The translations under genes were made by a program, and so were the position numbers. Shown piece after piece: positions 60,118 to 64,000 of a stretch of DNA of 64,000 nucleotides. The stretch is from assembly GCA_049890295.1 (NCBI GenBank), contig JBMHBP010000004.1, forward strand, positions 1 to 64,000, given 5' to 3'. Below the pieces are notes generated by a model. That model did no database searches, was not told where the DNA came from, and saw nothing but the letters and a program-made list of their open reading frames with translations. The DNA is from GCA-2862585 sp049890295. Its GTDB lineage: Bacteria; Bacteroidota; Bacteroidia; Flavobacteriales; UBA7312. Within the stretch, counting starts at the first letter, position 1, and each line of letters starts with the position of its first letter.

Positions 60118-61122
60118 TTAATTGCTGAGCTCTCCCCGTAAAGAAATTTGAAGCTGATGTTTTATTTCTTCATTAGTGTATTGAGTACCCATTAAAAACA
60201 TCAATTTTGATAAGGCTGCTTCTGTGGTCATATCTTTTCCACTAATAACACCAATTTCTTCCAGCTTTGAACTGGTTTCATATAATCCCTGACTCACACT
60301 GCCTGATAAGCATTGTGTTACATTTAATATAATTTTATTCTTATTTATGGCAGTCTTAATAATTTCTAAAAACCATTTGGCTGTAGTCGCATTTCCTGTA
60401 CCAAAGGTTTCTAAGATGATACCACGATAGGGTAGTTCTATTACTTTCATAATAAATTCTTTTTTCATACTTGGAAATAATTTAAGAATAAGAACCTCTT
60501 CAGATAAATTGGTATGTACTTTGAAGTTTTTATGAGTATGGTTGTAGCTAACAGGGTTATATCTTATTTCTAAACCTGCTTCTGCTAAGTTTATAAAATT
60601 TGGACTTTTGAAAGCTTCAAAATGTTCAGCATTGGTTTTTGTACATCGATTTCCTCGCATCAACCGGTATTCAAAATACACACATACTTCCGGTATATTG
60701 CCTTGCGCAGCAATTTCTACAGATGTAATTATATTCTCTTTTGCATCGGTTCTACGTACACCAATAGGTAATTGTGCACCAGTGAGAATAACTGGTTTAT
60801 TTAAATTTTCAAGCATAAAACTCAGAGCTGATGCTGTGTAAGCCATCGTATCAGAGCCATGAAGAATGACAAACCCCGTGTAGTTATGGTATTCTTTTTC
60901 TATAAGATTAGCTAATTGGATCCAAATTTCTTTAGAAATATTTGAGGAATCAATGGGCTGTTCTATACTAATGGCTTTTATATTGATATCGAAAGAGTTT
61001 AATTCAGGAATCTGTGTGCTGAGCGTGTCCAGATCAAATGGTTTTAAACCACCTTGGGTGGTTTTATACATCCCAATAGTGCCACCGGTATAAATAAGCA
61101 AAACGGAGTCAGATTGTATCAT
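60118..61122 (-). CDS. ansA: type I L-asparaginase
   Basis: It hydrolyses asparagine to aspartate and ammonia in the cytoplasm; 334 residues. The first catalytic Thr motif is YTGGTIGM (about 10-17) and the second is LHGSDTMAYTASAL (about 85-98). No signal peptide is present, so it is the cytoplasmic type rather than the periplasmic one. The start overlaps the tatD stop as ATGA, which couples the two genes. Confidence 0.94.
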   Translation of the reverse strand: MIQSDSVLLIYTGGTIGMYKTTQGGLKPFDLDTLSTQIPELNSFDINIKAISIEQPIDSSNISKEIWIQLANLIEKEYHNYTGFVILHGSDTMAYTASALSFMLENLNKPVILTGAQLPIGVRRTDAKENIITSVEIAAQGNIPEVCVYFEYRLMRGNRCTKTNAEHFEAFKSPNFINLAEAGLEIRYNPVSYNHTHKNFKVHTNLSEEVLILKLFPSMKKEFIMKVIELPYRGIILETFGTGNATTAKWFLEIIKTAINKNKIILNVTQCLSGSVSQGLYETSSKLEEIGVISGKDMTTEAALSKLMFLMGTQYTNEEIKHQLQISLRGELSN

Positions 61123-61886
61123 AGCTTAAATAAGTTTTTAGCGTTTTCAGTAGTAATCTTAGCGATATCTTTTATGTCAAGTGAATAAATTTCAGCTAAT
61201 TTCTCGGCGATAATTGGTAGATAAGCACTTTCATTTCGTTGACCACGATAAGGGCTTGGCGTTAAGTAAGGGCTGTCGGTTTCTAAAACTATATGCTCAA
61301 TTGGAATTTGTTTTAGTGTTTTATCTAAACCGCTATTTTTAAAAGTAACTACACCGCCAACCCCTAATTTGAAACCCATTTCAATTGCTTTGTTAGCTTG
61401 ATTTTCATCACCAGTGAAGCAATGAAATACACCATTTAATGTTGAGTCGTTTAATTGTTCTAAAACATCGAAAACCTCATCAAAACTTTCTCTTACATGA
61501 ATGGCAACAGGAAGCTGTTTTTCTTTAGCCCAATTCAATTGTTGTCTAAAACATTTTTTTTGAATGTCTAATGTGGATTTATCCCAAAATAAATCAATTC
61601 CAATTTCACCTATGGCAACGTATTTATTTTTATCGAGATGTTTTTTAATGATAACCATTTCATCAACATAGTTTTCACCAACATCGCAAGGGTGTAAACC
61701 GATCATTGGTAGACAATGATTTGGAAAATCTACACATAACTGATGCATTGACTCAATGGTAGAACTATTAATGTTGGGTAATAAAAGTTTATCCACTCCT
61801 TTGGAGATTGCTTTTTTTACTACTTCATGACGATCTTGATCAAACTTAGAAGAGAATAAATGAGTATGGGTGTCAATCAGAATCAT
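61119..61886 (-). CDS. tatD: TatD family metal-dependent deoxyribonuclease
   Basis: A 255-residue TIM-barrel hydrolase of the TatD family, with 3'-5' exonuclease roles in DNA repair and turnover. Metal ligands are visible: DTHTHLFSSKF (His pair near residues 6-8), IGEIGIDLFWD (Glu near 93), HVRESF (His near 130), HCFTGDE (His near 155) and ETDSPYLTP (Asp near 204). A TAnnTTTG box ends 4 nt before the ATG, so the message may be leaderless. It is followed by ansA in an ATGA overlap and is divergent from the glycosyltransferase gene. Confidence 0.94.
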   Translation of the reverse strand: MILIDTHTHLFSSKFDQDRHEVVKKAISKGVDKLLLPNINSSTIESMHQLCVDFPNHCLPMIGLHPCDVGENYVDEMVIIKKHLDKNKYVAIGEIGIDLFWDKSTLDIQKKCFRQQLNWAKEKQLPVAIHVRESFDEVFDVLEQLNDSTLNGVFHCFTGDENQANKAIEMGFKLGVGGVVTFKNSGLDKTLKQIPIEHIVLETDSPYLTPSPYRGQRNESAYLPIIAEKLAEIYSLDIKDIAKITTENAKNLFKL

Positions 61887-61890
61887 GGAA

Positions 61891-61898
61891 CAAAATTA
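61891..61898 (-). promoter_or_regulatory. -7 box abutting the tatD start codon
   Basis: TAATTTTG on the minus strand fits TAnnTTTG and ends 4 nt before the ATG at 61886. Confidence 0.5.
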
Positions 61899-61910
61899 GG
61901 ATAATTTCTT

Positions 61911-61918
61911 TAGCTTTG
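61911..61918 (+). promoter_or_regulatory. -7 box upstream of the family 9 glycosyltransferase gene
   Basis: TAGCTTTG matches TAnnTTTG. It ends 4 nt before an in-frame GTG at 61923 and 16 nt before the ATG at 61935. Confidence 0.5.
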
Positions 61919-61934
61919 AAGCGTGTCAAAACCA

Positions 61935-62864
61935 ATGAAAATATTAGTTATACGACTAAGTTCTATAGGAGATATTGTTCTTACCTCTCCAGTGACTAGG
62001 GTGCTCAAAAAACAACTCAATGCAGAGGTTCATTTCCTTACCAAAAGGCCTTTTATTAGCTGGTTGAGTCATAGTCCTTATATAGATAAAATACATTCTT
62101 ATGAATCTGGGGCTGAGGCATTAAAGGCTGAAAAGTTCGACTATATAATTGACTTACACAATAACCTGAGGACTTTACGACTAAAAAGACAGCTAAATAT
62201 ACCTTCAAAAAGTGTCAACAAATTGAACGTTAAAAAATGGTTGTTGACAACATTTAAGTGGAATCTAATGCCTAATGTTCACATGGTTGATAGAAACTTG
62301 GACACTGTCAAATTCTTGGGATTGAAAAATGATGGTGAAGGCTTAGATTTTTTTATTCCCGAAGATGAAACTTTGCCTAATGAGTTTCGTTTTAATAAGC
62401 CGTTTGTAGCTATTGTTATTGGGGGTCAACATGCCACAAAAATTCTACCTACTTTTAAAATCATTTCATTGTGTCGACAGATTAATCGGTCTTTTGTTCT
62501 TGTGGGCGGCCCAGAAGATGCTAATCGTGCTGATGAAATTATTGAACAAACCGAAATGGGAATAAGTGCATGTGGAAAGTTGTCTTTAACACAATCTGCT
62601 TTGTTAGTAAAAGGTGCTGAGTATATTGTTTCTCATGATACTGGCATGATGCATATTTCAGCAGCTTTAAAAAAGAAAATTTATTCGGTTTGGGGAAATA
62701 CGGTACCTGCTTTTGGGATGGTTCCTTATCAGTCAGATCCTGAATCTATTATGGTAGAAAATAAAAATGTAGGTTGTAGGCCTTGTTCGAAAATAGGTTA
62801 TTCAAAATGTCCTAGAGGACATTTTAAATGCATGAAAGAAATTGATTTAAGTGTTATTGAATAA
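61935..62864 (+). CDS. glycosyltransferase family 9 (heptosyltransferase-like)
   Basis: A 309-residue cytoplasmic glycosyltransferase of the GT9/WaaC-like group, which adds sugars such as heptose to lipopolysaccharide cores. The start MKILVIRLSSIGDIVLTSPVT is classic for the family. SHDTGMMHISAALKKKIYSVWGNT (about 233-256) holds the nucleotide-sugar site. The end shows CxxC-type cysteines (GCRPCSKIGYSKCPRGHFKCM), common in Bacteroidota members. I use the ATG at 61935. A GTG at 61923 lies exactly 4 nt after the promoter box and could be a leaderless start. The gene overlaps the thioesterase gene by 11 bp tail-to-tail. Confidence 0.9.
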   Translation: MKILVIRLSSIGDIVLTSPVTRVLKKQLNAEVHFLTKRPFISWLSHSPYIDKIHSYESGAEALKAEKFDYIIDLHNNLRTLRLKRQLNIPSKSVNKLNVKKWLLTTFKWNLMPNVHMVDRNLDTVKFLGLKNDGEGLDFFIPEDETLPNEFRFNKPFVAIVIGGQHATKILPTFKIISLCRQINRSFVLVGGPEDANRADEIIEQTEMGISACGKLSLTQSALLVKGAEYIVSHDTGMMHISAALKKKIYSVWGNTVPAFGMVPYQSDPESIMVENKNVGCRPCSKIGYSKCPRGHFKCMKEIDLSVIE

Positions 62865-63369
62865 AAAGAGCTTTCAGTTCAGTAGCCTCCTTAGGCTCAA
62901 GTCTTCCCGCTAATATTAGACTCAGTTGTCTTCTTCGAAGTGCGCCATCAAAACGTTCTTTCTCGATATCTGACTCTGGCTCAATTGACGGTACAGTAAT
63001 AGGATTTCCAAGCTGATCAACCGCAACAAAGGTATAGATAGCCTCATTGCATTTTTGCTTTTTAGTACCTGTGTTTCGGTGTTCCATCCATACATCAACA
63101 AATACTTCCATTGAAGATTTGAACGCCCTAGATACTTTGGCTTCTAATGTTACTATACTTCCTCTCGGAATTGGTTTTTCAAAAGAAACATTATTGACTG
63201 ATGCGGTCACTACAATTCTTCCACAATGTCTGTGTGCGGAAATAGCAGCCGCAATATCCATCCAGTGTAAAAGTCGACCACCCATTAGGTTATCTAAATT
63301 ATTAGTATCATTAGGTAATACCATCTCGGTAAGAGTGGCTAAACTTTGTAAAGGTTTTCTAGAAGACAT
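62854..63369 (-). CDS. acyl-CoA thioesterase, hotdog fold
   Basis: A 171-residue thioesterase of the YciA/BACH-like hotdog family, which hydrolyses acyl-CoA to free acid and CoA. The central segment NLMGGRLLHWMDIAAAISAHRHC (about 24-46) is the hotdog helix with the catalytic Asp and His region. SVNNVSFEKPIPRGSIVTLEAKV follows. The C-terminal 40 residues are charged. It begins 3 nt after the stop of the SPOR-domain gene, so they are co-transcribed. The 3' end overlaps the glycosyltransferase gene. Confidence 0.9.
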   Translation of the reverse strand: MSSRKPLQSLATLTEMVLPNDTNNLDNLMGGRLLHWMDIAAAISAHRHCGRIVVTASVNNVSFEKPIPRGSIVTLEAKVSRAFKSSMEVFVDVWMEHRNTGTKKQKCNEAIYTFVAVDQLGNPITVPSIEPESDIEKERFDGALRRRQLSLILAGRLEPKEATELKALFIQ

Positions 63370-63372
63370 AGT

Positions 63373-64000
63373 TTACTGTAATGAAAGTAACCAAGCGTTG
63401 GGATTGGTTTTTCTAATTTTTTTCAAACTCGCTAGAGCTTCACCAGGATTTTCATAGCCACAATAAGCAACCCGGTATAATCCAGATTGACTTTGCCCAA
63501 TAATCTTAGAGTTGTCAAACCGTTTATTTTTCAATCGCTTAATTAAGACATTGGCGTTTTTTTCTGATGAAAAAGCCCCTGCTATAATAAAGTGTTTTTC
63601 TACTACATTAGTCATTTTATTCAATTCATCATTCAATTGAGTTTTTGAATAGTAATATTGTCTAACAGCTGAGCTAATATTGCCAGTTGGACTGTTTACA
63701 TTAAAAACGGAGTGAATGCTAGTGTAAGGTTGAGCTATTGTAGATTCAACAGATGATTCTAGAGGAAAAAATGTGGCGTAGCTATCTATCAATTTATCCT
63801 TATTTGATAGCCCAAAAGCACTAAACATTAAAAGAGGAACTAAGACTGCAGCAACTCGTAACCATGATTTTTTATTAGGGGGTAAATGAGTTTTATCAAT
63901 ATGTTTTATTTTTTTCTCAATACGATCTTGCACACTAGTTCGATGAATTTTTGGATATTGCACTGAACCTAGACCATAACTATCTAGTAAATGATTCCTT
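63373..64000 (-). CDS. SPOR-domain membrane protein, N-terminus beyond the window edge
   Basis: The frame remains open to the right edge, so this is partial (about 209 residues visible). The visible N-terminal part is charged (NHLLDSYGLGS, then KIHRTSVQDRIEKKIK), followed by one TM (about residues 48-65 of the visible part, LRVAAVLVPLLMFSAFGLS). A linker and a C-terminal SPOR peptidoglycan-binding domain of about 70 residues end the protein (KHFIIAGAFSSEKNANVLIKRLK to AYCGYENPGEALASLKKI). Bacteroidota proteins of this layout carry an N-terminal HU-like (CCDC81-type) domain, expected just beyond the edge. A GTG at 63963 is in frame but the homologous sequence continues upstream of it. Confidence 0.85.
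   Translation of the reverse strand, partial: RNHLLDSYGLGSVQYPKIHRTSVQDRIEKKIKHIDKTHLPPNKKSWLRVAAVLVPLLMFSAFGLSNKDKLIDSYATFFPLESSVESTIAQPYTSIHSVFNVNSPTGNISSAVRQYYYSKTQLNDELNKMTNVVEKHFIIAGAFSSEKNANVLIKRLKNKRFDNSKIIGQSQSGLYRVAYCGYENPGEALASLKKIRKTNPNAWLLSLQ

Noticed and set aside
59926..60141. Plus-strand open frame of 71 codons across tRNA-Ser
   Set aside because: It is an antisense translation of the tRNA-Ser gene (the well-known GIRTPDTFPYTRFPS artefact), with no start context or family.
63961..63963. GTG as the true start of the SPOR-domain gene
   Set aside because: The frame stays open to the window edge with family-like sequence (HLLDSYGLGS) upstream, so the gene is more likely cut by the edge.
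1..64000. CRISPR arrays, transposases, integrases, phage genes or toxin-antitoxin pairs
   Set aside because: No direct-repeat/spacer pattern, no DDE or recombinase motifs and no typical small toxin-antitoxin gene pairs were seen on either strand.

Overview
The window is an AT-rich chromosomal segment from a member of the Bacteroidota, most likely a flavobacterium-like marine or free-living species. This is an inference from several signs. There are type IX secretion (T9SS) cargo proteins and PorP/SprF partners. Bacteroidota-typical families occur (DUF3109, DUF3098, DUF4271, DUF2279). IspG is the long insert-bearing form, GlyRS is the dimeric eukaryote-like type, and DAHP synthase is fused to a C-terminal chorismate mutase. 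Promoter-like TAnnTTTG boxes occur in place of -35/-10 elements, and Shine-Dalgarno sequences are nearly absent. I see no insertion sequence, prophage, CRISPR array or rRNA operon. Almost everything is core-genome housekeeping, packed tightly, often with ATGA or TAATG stop/start overlaps.

Layout. 1-4.6 kb (minus): a partial secreted repeat protein, a small exported protein, Mn/Fe superoxide dismutase, a dCMP deaminase-S41 protease pair and tRNA-Leu(CAA). 4.7-6.9 kb (plus): prs-rplY-pth. 6.9-9.1 kb: divergent glyS and a DUF3109 gene. 9.1-12.5 kb: a structured-looking leader, then nrdB (with an N-terminal ATP-cone) and nrdA (without one). 12.6-20.7 kb: glutaryl-CoA dehydrogenase, then a plus-strand run (cytochrome-like lipoprotein, DUF4271, hemD, rnpA, yidD, S41 protease, O-antigen ligase), with alr and tdk on the minus strand. 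20.7-30.2 kb: DUF2279, rsmI, DAHP synthase-chorismate mutase and recJ facing dnaG, a polyprenyl synthase and rlmN; then an amidohydrolase. 30.2-34.5 kb (minus): ftsX-DUF3098-uppP-truB-queA-ispD, joining cell division, wall lipid recycling, tRNA modification and isoprenoid synthesis. 34.6-45.7 kb (plus): leuS, a tryptophan-dioxygenase-family gene, an M23 peptidase, then a T9SS trio (giant type B cargo, PorP/SprF, TPR/beta-propeller/OmpA-like protein). 45.7-53.3 kb: a nucleotidyltransferase, a YciI protein, ispG, a secreted PNGase F-like protein and an MsbA-like exporter. 53.3-64 kb: rbfA, a LolC/E-like permease, rluF, dus, a CPBP protease, an ExbB-ExbD operon, tRNA-Ser(GGA), asparaginase, tatD, a family 9 glycosyltransferase, an acyl-CoA thioesterase and a partial SPOR-domain gene.

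Three observations stand out. First, TAnnTTTG boxes sit 4-5 nt (sometimes 7 nt) before the start codon of many genes, as though transcription starts on the start codon itself (leaderless mRNA); the other promoter-like boxes lie 17-40 nt upstream. The rlmN/amidohydrolase gap is the extreme case: a 17-bp palindrome supplies both divergent boxes. Second, the ribonucleotide reductase carries its allosteric ATP-cone on the radical subunit and has a hairpin-bearing leader of over 350 bp. Third, five of nine convergent gene pairs overlap at their 3' ends. I found no clearly novel multi-gene defence or mobile system; the leaderless architecture is the best candidate for something under-described.
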